DNA of 64,000 nt from JAKAVN01 sp963796565. Lineage in GTDB: Bacteria; Desulfobacterota; Binatia; Binatales; Binataceae. Made by a program: the position numbers and the translations under genes. Positions 56,582 through 64,000 of this stretch are shown here, in pieces (position 1 is the first letter of the stretch; the number at the start of each line of letters is the position of its first letter). A model generated the notes under the pieces. It saw only the letters and a list, made by a program, of their open reading frames with translations. It made no database searches and was not told the origin of the DNA. Where the stretch lies: contig CAWCMA010000002.1 of NCBI GenBank assembly GCA_963796565.1, positions 124,001 through 188,000 of the forward strand. The letters are read 5' to 3'.

Positions 56582-58333
56582 CTACTTGTACATCGTCTGG
56601 TTCATCGTCCCGGGCGCGTAGACCTCAGGGTCGATCCACACGTTGATGAGCGCGCATTTGCCGGATTCGCGCGCGCGCCTAAGCGCCGGCCCGAGATCTT
56701 TGGCTTCGCGAACCGCTTCGCCGTAGCCGCCGAGCATCTTGGCGAACTGCTCGAAGTGCACGTCACCGAGATAATTCCCGACCTCGCCGCGCGCCTTGCC
56801 GTATTTCGCGGTCTGCCCGTAGCGAATTTGGTTCATGTGCGAATTGTTGCCGATCACTCCGATAAAGGGGAGCCCGTAGCGCACGCAGGTCTCGAAGTCC
56901 CATCCCGTCAAGCCGAATGCGCCGTCACCGAACAGGCATACGACTTCCTTTTCCGGCCGCGCGAGCTTCGCCGCCATCGCGAACGGCGTGCCGACGCCCA
57001 AGGTGCCCAGCGGCCCGGGATCCATCCAGTGGCCCGGCGCTTTGGGCTGAATCACGCCGCCCGAGAAGGTGACCACGTCGCCGCCGTCGCCGATGAAGAT
57101 CGAGTTTTCGGTCAGGAACTGGTTGATCTCGTGCGCCAGGCGCAGCGGATGAATCGGATTTGCGTCCGAGAGCAGTCGCGGACGCTGCGCCTCGACACTT
57201 TTATTTTCCTGCTCGCGCAGCTCGCTGAGCCACGCGTCGCGCCGCCGCGCGCCATTGTCGACGCGGCCGCTCGCAGCCTGAGTCGCCGCGGACAGGATTG
57301 CGCCGGCGTCGCCGACGAGGCCCAGCGAGATGTCGCGGTTCTTGCCCACCGTGCGGTAGTCGAGATCGACCTGCACCACGGTGGCGTCGGCGCGCAGCCT
57401 GCGCCCATAACCCATCCGAAAGTCGAACGGCGTGCCGACGATCACGATGGTGTCGGCCTTCTCGAAAGCGTAGCCGCGGGTTTGATGAAAATGATGCGGG
57501 TCGCCGGGAGCGAAAGTGCCGCGCGCCGCGCCATTCATGTATGCCGGGATATTGAGTTGACGGCAGAACTCGATCGCCGCGGCGCCCGCCCGGCAACTCC
57601 AGACCTGGGTACCCAGCAGCACGCAGGGGCGCGACGATTTCACCAGGATATCGGCAAGCCGCTCGACCTCGCGCGGATCGCCGGCACTCTTGGTCGACGC
57701 GCGGTAATGATTGGCGGCCGGGATGCGCGCCTTGGCGAGATCAACGCGCGCATCCAGCACGTCGCGCGGGATCTCCAGGAACGACGGTCCGGGCGCGCCG
57801 TTGTAGCACTCGCGAAACGCCATGCTCACCATGTCGGCGACCCGTTCCGTGCTTGGCACCGTCGCTGCGAACTTGGTAATCGGCCGCATCATGTCGACGT
57901 GCGGCAAATCCTGCAGCGATCCCATCCGATGCTGCGCGAGCGGGCCCTGGCCGCCGATCAGCAGCATCGCGCTCTCGGCGCGAAACGCATTGGCGACGCC
58001 GGTCATTGCGTCGGTCGTGCCCGGTCCCGCCGTGACCACGGCGCATCCGGTCTTGCCGGTGACTCGCCAGTAACCGTCGGCGGCATGGGCCGCGACTTGC
58101 TCGTGGCGCACGTCGATGATCTTGATGCCTTCGTTAAGGCAGCCGTCGTAGATGTCGATGATATGGCCGCCGCACAGTGTGAAGATGGCCTCGACGCCCT
58201 CGTTTTTGAGCGCCTTGGCAACCAGGTTGCCGCCGGAAATTTTCTGCTCCGCGTCAGTACCCACGCGTTGCGCCGCGCCGGCGGAGGAGCCTTCGGAGAA
58301 TCCTTTGGAAGGTCTGTTAGCAGCGCCGGCCAT
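56582..58333 (-). CDS. Thiamine-diphosphate-dependent enzyme (2-hydroxyacyl-CoA lyase/oxalyl-CoA decarboxylase-like)
   Basis: The 583-residue protein has the three domains of the acetolactate-synthase superfamily. N-terminal catalytic Glu lies in VRHEQVAAHAADGY; the TPP-binding motif is GDGAFGLTGWDFETCVRYGL extending to GVIGNN. GAAGRGTF-like and PHHFHQTRGYAFEKADT are in the middle domain. Superfamily members include acetolactate synthase, oxalyl-CoA decarboxylase and 2-hydroxyacyl-CoA lyase; the CoA-transferase neighbour favours an acyl-CoA substrate. Start at ATG 58333, with AGGAG well spaced, rather than 58339. Confidence 0.83.
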   Translation of the reverse strand: MAGAANRPSKGFSEGSSAGAAQRVGTDAEQKISGGNLVAKALKNEGVEAIFTLCGGHIIDIYDGCLNEGIKIIDVRHEQVAAHAADGYWRVTGKTGCAVVTAGPGTTDAMTGVANAFRAESAMLLIGGQGPLAQHRMGSLQDLPHVDMMRPITKFAATVPSTERVADMVSMAFRECYNGAPGPSFLEIPRDVLDARVDLAKARIPAANHYRASTKSAGDPREVERLADILVKSSRPCVLLGTQVWSCRAGAAAIEFCRQLNIPAYMNGAARGTFAPGDPHHFHQTRGYAFEKADTIVIVGTPFDFRMGYGRRLRADATVVQVDLDYRTVGKNRDISLGLVGDAGAILSAATQAASGRVDNGARRRDAWLSELREQENKSVEAQRPRLLSDANPIHPLRLAHEINQFLTENSIFIGDGGDVVTFSGGVIQPKAPGHWMDPGPLGTLGVGTPFAMAAKLARPEKEVVCLFGDGAFGLTGWDFETCVRYGLPFIGVIGNNSHMNQIRYGQTAKYGKARGEVGNYLGDVHFEQFAKMLGGYGEAVREAKDLGPALRRARESGKCALINVWIDPEVYAPGTMNQTMYK

Positions 58334-58586
58334 ATTCATTCTCCTGCACGGGCATTTTCATTTCATCACTTTCCACTATAGAACGGAGCGGAGTTTCAAT
58401 CGCACGCAACCGCACGCGGAGCGCGCCCATTGGTACGCGCATTCGTCCGATTGATATACCGTCTCACGCCGAGCGCGGCAAATCGGCGGAGCGCCGCGCC
58501 CGCGCGCCCCTTGACGACGGTGCTCTCAGCCGCACGGGTCCGGATCTCCCGCCCGCCTGGCCGTGATTCGTGGATCGGCGGCGAGC

Positions 58587-59996
58587 TTAGCGACGGCGAA
58601 AATGGTCCGCGATCACCATGGCCACGCAGCAGGTGATCCGCTTGCCGGTCGGTAGGTGGAGAAATTCGTTGGGCCCGTGCGCATTCGCATGCGGGCCCAG
58701 CACTCCGGTGACTAGGAATTGCGCTTCGGGAAAGCGCTCGCCCAGCATGTTGGTGAACGGAATAGTGCCGCCTTCGCCCATGTATGCGGCCGGCTTGCCA
58801 TAATAAATTTGCGACGCTTCCTCCAGCGATTGTTCGAGCCACGGCGCCAGCGCCGGCGCATCCCATCCGCTGGCCGCCCAGTTGCCCTCGAAGCTCACGC
58901 GCGCGCCGTCGGGCGGGTTCTGTTCCATCAGGCTTTGCAGCTTGAGCGTCGCGGCCTGGCCGTCGCAGGTCGGCGGGAGCCGCAGCGAAAGCTTCACCGC
59001 GGTCATCGGACGCATTACGTTGCCCGCGCTTGCCAGCGGCGGCAGGCCGTCGGCGCCGATGATCGAAAGCGCGGGGCGCCAGGTGCGATTCAGGATCAGC
59101 TCGGCCGGGTCCGTGCTGAGCGGACGCGTGCCTTGCGTTAACGGAAACTTAGTATAGAGACTCTCGCCGAGCGCGGCGCCGGCTGCGATGGCCTGTTGTC
59201 GGCGCGCTTCGGGAATCTGAACGTGAAACTCCGCCGGCAACACCCTGCCCGTCGCCTCGTCCTCCAGCCGGCTCAGCAGCTGGCGCACGATGCGGAAGCT
59301 GTCAGGAACGACGCCGCCGGCGTCACCTGAATGAACGCCCTCGGTGAGCACCTCGACCTTGAGCGTCCCGCCCGCCAGCCCGCGCAGCGAGGTCGTGCAC
59401 CATAGCTGTTCGTAGCTGGCGCAACCGGAATCCAGCGCGATCACCAGGCTCGGTTTGCCGATGCGCTCGCCAAGGTGATCGATGTAGAACGGCAGGTCGA
59501 AGCTGCCGCTCTCTTCGCAAGCCTCGATCAAGATCACGCAGCGCGCATGCGGGATCGACTGGGCCTCGAGCGCGCCGATCGCCGCCAGGCACGCGAACAT
59601 CGCATAACCGTCGTCCGCCGCGCCGCGTCCATATAGGCGTTCACCTTTTACCACCGGCTGCCACGGTCCCAAGTCCGAGTTCCATCCGGTCATCTCCGGC
59701 TGCTTGTCCATATGACCGTAAAGTAGTACGCACTCGCGCGAGTCCCCCGGAATATCGATGAACAAAAGCGGGGTGCGGCCCTCAAGCCGCATCACTTCCA
59801 GCGCGAGGCCCTTGATCGGCTGGCGCCTTGCCCATTCGGAGAAGCGCGCGACCACCTGCTCCATGTACCCATGGGCGCGCCATTCGGGGTCGAAAGCCGG
59901 CGACTTGTTGGGGATGCGAATGTATTCGGTCAGCTCAGGCAGGATCGATTGATCCCACAGCCGCTCGACATGGGTCTGGATGACCGCTTTATCCAT
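58587..59996 (-). CDS. M20 family metallopeptidase
   Basis: The 469-residue protein has the M20 zinc-ligand order: YGHMDKQP (His and Asp), GRGAADDGY (Asp bridging), EACEESGSFD (Glu pair) and GPHANAHGPNE (His). It probably cleaves a dipeptide or similar amide; specific substrate unknown. Start ATG 59996 gives MDKAVIQTHVERLWD. It is divergent from the DUF1329 gene across a region with two palindromic boxes, and 253 bases upstream of the thiamine-diphosphate gene on the same strand. Confidence 0.88.
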   Translation of the reverse strand: MDKAVIQTHVERLWDQSILPELTEYIRIPNKSPAFDPEWRAHGYMEQVVARFSEWARRQPIKGLALEVMRLEGRTPLLFIDIPGDSRECVLLYGHMDKQPEMTGWNSDLGPWQPVVKGERLYGRGAADDGYAMFACLAAIGALEAQSIPHARCVILIEACEESGSFDLPFYIDHLGERIGKPSLVIALDSGCASYEQLWCTTSLRGLAGGTLKVEVLTEGVHSGDAGGVVPDSFRIVRQLLSRLEDEATGRVLPAEFHVQIPEARRQQAIAAGAALGESLYTKFPLTQGTRPLSTDPAELILNRTWRPALSIIGADGLPPLASAGNVMRPMTAVKLSLRLPPTCDGQAATLKLQSLMEQNPPDGARVSFEGNWAASGWDAPALAPWLEQSLEEASQIYYGKPAAYMGEGGTIPFTNMLGERFPEAQFLVTGVLGPHANAHGPNEFLHLPTGKRITCCVAMVIADHFRRR

Positions 59997-60082
59997 GGAA
60001 AATAAGCCTACTCATAAGGGCGTCTCGGCAAAAGTGCGCTCGTGGGTTGACATCGCAGAATTCTGTCGATAACCTCCGAGAC

Positions 60083-60110
60083 ATTAATCGAGTGAATCAA
60101 TTGATTAAAA
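60083..60110. promoter_or_regulatory. AT-rich palindromic box 1
   Basis: The box begins attaatcgagtgaatcaatt and contains the perfect 12-bp palindrome AATCAATTGATT at 60095-60106. It lies in the AT-rich intergenic stretch 59997-60280 between divergent M20 and DUF1329 genes and resembles box 2. Likely a regulator-binding site. Confidence 0.5.
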
Positions 60111-60215
60111 GGTATTGTACCTCGAAAATTATCAAACAGCACTTGATTTACCCTCGGTTTAAGAGCTGCGCCTGGATGCGATTCTAGTCTGCCAAGATGG
60201 CGTCTTTTTTGGACC

Positions 60216-60247
60216 ATTAATCAAGTAATTCAATCGATTGATTCAAA
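60216..60247. promoter_or_regulatory. AT-rich palindromic box 2
   Basis: The box begins attaatcaagtaattcaatc and contains the perfect 12-bp palindrome TCAATCGATTGA at 60230-60241. It shares the ATTAATC...AGT...TCAAT...TGATT pattern with box 1, 133 bases away, with a 4-base difference in spacing. It is just upstream of the DUF1329 gene. Confidence 0.5.
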
Positions 60248-60280
60248 TAATGAACATCGGTCAGGGAGAGAACGACGTAA

Positions 60281-61804
60281 ATGGTATCATCGGCTTCAGC
60301 ATCAGCCTCGGGGCAGCATCGCGAGAAACGATTCGAACCGCCACGCGCGCGCCGCGCACAGTCTAGAGCGGCACTCTATCTGGTTTTGTGCTGCCTGCTT
60401 GCCGCCCCGGCAGCGTTGCTCGATGCGCCGTGCAGTTTCGCCGCCGCCGACACCACGACACCGGACATCTCGCAGTACACGGTCACTACAGTCGTCGATT
60501 GGCTGCACAAATATGCGAACGCGACGCCCGATTTCAAACCCGGCGACGTCTTGACCTCGAAGGATCTCGAGCGTCTGCGGCCATTCATGGTTCCGGGCTA
60601 CCTGGAGCAGCTCAATTTCCCGGAGGCCCGGGTCAAGGTCGTTGCCACCAGGAGCCATCTGCCGCGCCAGGATTTCCAGGATTGCACCGAGAAGTATCAG
60701 AGTCAGGTGGTCCTCAAAAAAGACGGCTCCATCGCCAACTACAATTGTGGGCAGCCGTTTCCCGACGATGCGCTGATCGCCGACAACCCGGACTCGGGAG
60801 TCAAGGCGGCGTGGAACTTTGAATACCGATGGCAGAACGCCGGTCACGGCGCGCTCAACTGGTTGCTCTCGATCGTGCGGCTTCCGGGCAATCACGATGG
60901 CGACAAGATAACTCTGCCGACGCCGCTGTCGATCTGGACCATACCGCATACTACTGCACTGCCGACCGATGCGACGGCGCAGTACGGCGGCGGTGGAGCT
61001 ATTCAACGGACGATGGGATGTGTCTATTGGAGGTTCTATCTTTCGCATCTCGCCCCTTACGCGAGCACCGGTGGATTGCTGCCCGGGGCTCAGGACGCGA
61101 AGGATTTCGAATTCAAGGAATTCACCGGCTTCTATACTCCTTTCGACATTCGCGGCACTGCCTTTATCGTATGGCGCTACAACGATCCGTTTCGCGCTGA
61201 CGACTCCTGGGCCTACCTGCCGGTGATCCGGCGCGTGCGGCGAGTGACGGCGGAAATCAAGTCCGACTCGCTACTCGGGACGGACCATACGATTGCGGAC
61301 TTTTACGGTTTCGCCGACCGGGTAGTCAACTGGAACTGGAAATTCCTGGGATGGAAGACGGCGCTAGCGATCCATGACATGCAGCATCCCGACACCCAAC
61401 TCTACGGACCGACCGGCTTGATGGTCGACGATGTGTGGTCGTTGCGCAAGTACGCGGTGGTTCTGCGGACGCCCAAGGATCCACGCAATCCATACAGTGC
61501 CGTGATCAATTTCTGGGATTCGGAAAACTGGGATTCGTGGTGGGCGCTGGCCTTCGATCGCAAGGGCCATTTATGGAAGGTATGGCAGTGGCCCAAACGC
61601 TGGTCGGAAGATTACACGGGCGGCCCGTACGCCGAGTGGAACGTGGGCGTGAAGGCGACCTCCAATCCCGGACCGATCGTGATCGACGTGCAGAATTCGC
61701 GCGGCACGATAATTAAAAACTGGGGCCGGGGCTATCCGATTCCGTCTCCGGAGTATATCAAGTCGATTATGGAGCCGACCTCGCTCGAGGACATACATCG
61801 TTAG
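60281..61804 (+). CDS. DUF1329 exported protein
   Basis: The 507-residue protein has a basic N-terminus and a hydrophobic signal (LYLVLCCLLAAPAALLDAP). The mature part matches DUF1329: RTMGCVYWRFYLSHLAPYAS, FIVWRYNDPFRADDSWAYLP and RRVRRVTAE are typical. Members are related to the LolA/LolB lipoprotein-sorting fold and occur with hydrophobic-compound catabolism genes. GGGAG about 12 bases before ATG serves as ribosome site. A strong hairpin follows 40 bases after its stop. Confidence 0.85.
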   Translation: MVSSASASASGQHREKRFEPPRARRAQSRAALYLVLCCLLAAPAALLDAPCSFAAADTTTPDISQYTVTTVVDWLHKYANATPDFKPGDVLTSKDLERLRPFMVPGYLEQLNFPEARVKVVATRSHLPRQDFQDCTEKYQSQVVLKKDGSIANYNCGQPFPDDALIADNPDSGVKAAWNFEYRWQNAGHGALNWLLSIVRLPGNHDGDKITLPTPLSIWTIPHTTALPTDATAQYGGGGAIQRTMGCVYWRFYLSHLAPYASTGGLLPGAQDAKDFEFKEFTGFYTPFDIRGTAFIVWRYNDPFRADDSWAYLPVIRRVRRVTAEIKSDSLLGTDHTIADFYGFADRVVNWNWKFLGWKTALAIHDMQHPDTQLYGPTGLMVDDVWSLRKYAVVLRTPKDPRNPYSAVINFWDSENWDSWWALAFDRKGHLWKVWQWPKRWSEDYTGGPYAEWNVGVKATSNPGPIVIDVQNSRGTIIKNWGRGYPIPSPEYIKSIMEPTSLEDIHR

Positions 61805-61843
61805 AGACGCGCCCTGTAAATCGCGCGCGAAATCGTCAACTCG

Positions 61844-61876
61844 GGCAGGACGCCGGCCTCGCGCCGGCGTCCTGCC
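61844..61876. terminator. Perfect 14-bp hairpin between convergent genes
   Basis: GGCAGGACGCCGGC (61844-61857), 5-base loop, GCCGGCGTCCTGCC (61863-61876), between the DUF1329 stop and the YceI stop. It is likely a bidirectional terminator for both genes, though no clear T-run is seen. Confidence 0.65.
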
Positions 61877-61907
61877 TCGCGCGGCGTTCGACGGAATCGA
61901 CAACCGG

Positions 61908-62555
61908 CTAATGGACCGCTGACGCGCCGTCTGCTTTGCCAGTCGGAACCCAGGTCACCTGCCCCTGTGTTCTGACGCCCACGTAGACCGTGTCGGCGCA
62001 TCGGAACATTAGAATGCTGGGGTTCTTCATGCCCCACGCGACATACGGCACGGCGAAGCGAGTGGTGGCGGTGAACCGGTCGCCGCTCGGCTGCACCATC
62101 ATGTTGAGCGTGATTTCATGCGGGTTGCCGTGGAGCGTCAGGATGCCGCGAATCGTCGCCGGAAATTCGCCGCTCGCGCTACGTTGGCCTGCGGCCTGTT
62201 GTGGCGTGAAAGTGATTTCCGGATAGCGGTCCACTTCCAGAATACTGTCCTTCATTTCGCTGTCGCGCATATGGCTGCCGCTATTGCCGCTGATGGCTGA
62301 GACAACCACGCTGCCGTCGGCTCTGCCGGTCGCAGGATCGATTCGGATCGTGCCCCGCGCGAGTTGGAACGTTCCATGGGTTACGTGCGGCCAGCCCTGG
62401 AGTGTGTAATCAATGCGAGTATTTGCCGGATTCAACTCCAGCACGGCCTGTCGTGCGCTCGCCGGAGTAGCTAATCCCTTCGAATATATAGTTAATAATA
62501 TCGCCAGCGTCAGTCCGAACCTGGCGCAGTATCTACGGATATCCACCATAGTCAC
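61908..62555 (-). CDS. YceI family exported protein
   Basis: The 215-residue protein has a signal peptide (FGLTLAILLTIYSKGLATPA) and a YceI lipocalin-like domain: NTRIDYTLQGWPHVTHGTFQ, MRDSEMKDSILEVDRYPEI and TIRGILTLHGNPHEI. YceI members bind isoprenoid or amphiphilic molecules in the periplasm. The start GTG at 62555 abuts the stop codon of the upstream aminotransferase fragment; ATG at 62549 is an alternative with AGGTG just before it. Confidence 0.85.
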   Translation of the reverse strand: MTMVDIRRYCARFGLTLAILLTIYSKGLATPASARQAVLELNPANTRIDYTLQGWPHVTHGTFQLARGTIRIDPATGRADGSVVVSAISGNSGSHMRDSEMKDSILEVDRYPEITFTPQQAAGQRSASGEFPATIRGILTLHGNPHEITLNMMVQPSGDRFTATTRFAVPYVAWGMKNPSILMFRCADTVYVGVRTQGQVTWVPTGKADGASAVH

Positions 62556-62948
62556 CTACGGATAATCGCGGCCGACGGGTTGACCGTCAGCAGCCGCCAG
62601 GCAAAGCCGGCGAAGTCCAGAGAGGCGGCCGCCGGCGCGCTCGCAGAGCCGTGCGGCGAGTTCTCCGGCCAGATCCGAAACATGGCTCTGGAGCATCGCG
62701 GGTCCGTTGCGGTCGAGCTCTTCCTTGAGCGCGTCGATCACCCGGGGATGGTTGTGGCCGACGTTGTGCACGCAATAACCGGAAGTGAAATCCAGAATCC
62801 GCCGTCCGTCGATGGTATTAAGTTCGGCGCCAACGCAGCGCGCATACTCGACGTTCATCTGCAGCACATCGAGCAGCCGCACCCATTGCGGATTCACGTA
62901 TTTTTCGTAGAGCGTTTCGCGATCCACGGTGCGCTTTGCTTGCAACAT
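62556..62948 (-). pseudogene. Truncated class III aminotransferase, N-terminal remnant
   Basis: The 130-codon frame reads the N-terminal part of a class III (ornithine/acetylornithine-type) aminotransferase: ETLYEKYVNPQWVRLLDVLQ, RRILDFTSGYCVHNVGHNHP and HVSDLAGELAARLCERAGGR. After GGRL the match stops and the frame ends within about 22 unrelated residues; the PLP-lysine half of the enzyme is gone. GGAGGA is well placed before ATG 62948, so the remnant may still be translated. Its stop abuts the YceI start codon. Confidence 0.75.
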
Positions 62949-63486
62949 CTTTTCCTCCGCGCAAATCGCGTTACGAATCTGAGCCGACAAGGTTAGCATC
63001 GCGCGGCGATGTCGAGGGGCGCCGCCGACTGGAAATGAAATGCAGAATCAAAATCCTTTAGAGGTGTGGAAGTGTGGAAGAAAAGCAATCGTGGTTTACT
63101 CCGCGCTCGTCCGAAGGACATCGACCAAGGCTTACTCAGTACTGGTTTAGGAATTGATTGTAAAGTGACTCGGAGAAAATTGTTACTCAGTGCGTCGCGA
63201 AGTGAGAGCCATAATCAATATCAACTTCTCTCACTTATGATTGCGGGATGATATTTCGGGCGAACGCATCAATTCCCGCTTTACGATGTAAAGTCGCATC
63301 GCAGCGTAGATTCGACGAAGCACGCCGAGCGCTCGCGATGATTTAGAAATATCGAGAAGGATTCACAAAAGACAGCCGCATGCGTGACGGAATGTTCAAC
63401 GACAAGCGGGAATCAACACGGTTAGGCGTGGGCGGGTCTTGGCCGAGCAGGTCCGGCCGCGCGCGGTATCGGGTTAGCTTCCTTCT
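62949..63486. other. Lower-GC intergenic stretch, no gene seen
   Basis: This gap of 538 bases is lower in GC than surroundings. It contains a 9-bp inverted repeat AAGTGAGAG/CTCTCACTT (63201-63209 and 63229-63237) and recurring ttactc(a/c) words. Short frames here lack coding features. It may be a regulatory region for the aminotransferase remnant and YceI, or the scar of a past insertion/deletion. Confidence 0.4.
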
Positions 63487-64000
63487 CTAACGCGCCGGCG
63501 CTCCCGCGCGTTCGATTCTCTCGATCGTCACGTTCCCGTCTTCGTTCACGGTCGAACCGCGTGAGCTCGATCTCAGCGCCTCGAATTTCGCCGCGAACTC
63601 CGCGTCCCCGAGCGTGAAACGCAACGGCCGATCGACCGTCGAGTAATGGAACCTCTGGCCCTGGTAAACATTGGTCAGCGTCGCGGCGAGCACGCCGCTG
63701 GCCGCCTGTTGCCCCTGGCATTGGAGATTCGCGACTACATCGTTGCTATCGCAGTGGAGTGCGGGCGCGGCGAGCGTCACCTGGCGGATAGCGAGGTCCT
63801 CGCCCGCGCAGTGGACCGCGGCATTGTAGCTGATATTTCCTAGACCGATCTGTCCCGTGACCGTCATCGTGTTGTCGCCGCCCGAGGCGCTGAGATTTCT
63901 GGCCACCAGGCTCTGGGTCATGCCCTGGAGCTGAAACGGGATCTCAAATGAGGGCGCGTATAGCCTGAGCAGACCGTTGATGAATCCGTATTGCGCGTCG
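63487..64000 (-). CDS. Unknown protein, N-terminus cut by the window edge
   Basis: The minus-strand frame is open from the window end to a stop at 63487 and shows about 171 codons. It begins (in-window) DAQYGFINGLLRLYAPSFEI and continues with repeated beta-like stretches (NLSASGGDNTMTVTGQIGLG) and two Cys pairs (AAVHCAGEDL, PALHCDSND). The alternation of hydrophobic and polar residues suggests a beta-rich fold, as in LptA/OstA-like proteins, but this is speculative. No family recognised. Confidence 0.6.
   Translation of the reverse strand, partial: DAQYGFINGLLRLYAPSFEIPFQLQGMTQSLVARNLSASGGDNTMTVTGQIGLGNISYNAAVHCAGEDLAIRQVTLAAPALHCDSNDVVANLQCQGQQAASGVLAATLTNVYQGQRFHYSTVDRPLRFTLGDAEFAAKFEALRSSSRGSTVNEDGNVTIERIERAGAPAR

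Noticed and set aside
60008..60217. 69-codon minus-strand frame in the M20/DUF1329 divergent gap
   Set aside because: It covers the AT-rich regulatory region, has no ribosome site and no protein-like features.
63066..63251. 61-codon plus-strand frame in the low-GC gap
   Set aside because: Too short, no motif, and composition like the surrounding noncoding DNA.

Overview
The window is a gene-dense, high-GC chromosomal segment from a Gram-negative-type bacterium. It carries lipoproteins, an outer-membrane-type protein and DUF1329, CopC/CopD and CvpA family members. Gene order is reminiscent of deltaproteobacterial lineages: xerC-hslV-hslU-argB-argD-argF-argG-argH-lipoprotein-lysA-dapF-dapA, and bactofilin-atpF'-atpF-atpH-atpA-atpG. 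Together with CaiB/BaiF CoA transferases, an extradiol-type dioxygenase, a family B DNA polymerase and a thiamine-diphosphate lyase, this fits an uncultured Desulfobacterota- or Binatota-like organism. That placement is inference, because the window has no rRNA gene. I saw no tRNA, CRISPR array, transposase or prophage.

Layout. 1-4.7 kb (minus): the ATP synthase F1/stalk operon led by a bactofilin gene, with a near-consensus promoter. 4.9-9.4 kb: PPOX flavoprotein, zinc-ribbon protein, 2OG-Fe(II) oxygenase, miaB, a short-chain dehydrogenase and rpsU. 9.5-11.2 kb: one poorly recognised gene and about 1.2 kb with no convincing gene but a seven-unit 12-bp repeat. 11.2-19.3 kb: asnS, cvpA, trxA, a thioredoxin-fold protein, two tandem zinc alcohol dehydrogenases, a DUF4239 membrane protein and a threonine-rich secreted protein. 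19.3-32.3 kb (minus): a 13-gene cluster joining XerC, the HslUV protease, arginine synthesis and lysine/diaminopimelate synthesis, including a 57-codon zinc-ribbon gene hidden between argG and argH. 32.3-36 kb (plus): a zinc-ribbon gene overlapping glmU, then glmS, giving UDP-GlcNAc for the envelope. 36-42 kb: DUF1223, DUF1003, extradiol dioxygenase, CoA transferase, then rpoD with a textbook promoter. 42.4-48.4 kb: a cation/Ca2+ exchanger-like protein, family B polymerase, DUF3565 and a large metallophosphoesterase fusion.

48.5-64 kb is the accessory part. It holds a fumarylacetoacetate hydrolase-fold enzyme, then a plus-strand metal locus: DUF2318, a small membrane protein, an outer-membrane-like protein, CopC, CopD and a histidine kinase with an ethylene-receptor-type sensor. 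The kinase keeps the receptor's Asp, Tyr and His but has Gly where the copper-ligand Cys belongs. Next come a PaiB-like flavoprotein, a CoA transferase plus thiamine-diphosphate lyase pair that could handle formyl-CoA or 2-hydroxyacyl-CoA, an M20 peptidase, a divergent intergenic region with two related AT-rich palindromic boxes, a DUF1329 secreted protein, YceI, a truncated aminotransferase and a partial unknown gene.

The best candidates for something new are the metal-sensing locus with its altered kinase, the zincin-like/metallophosphoesterase fusion, and the palindromic elements at 40.1, 46.1 and 60.1 kb.
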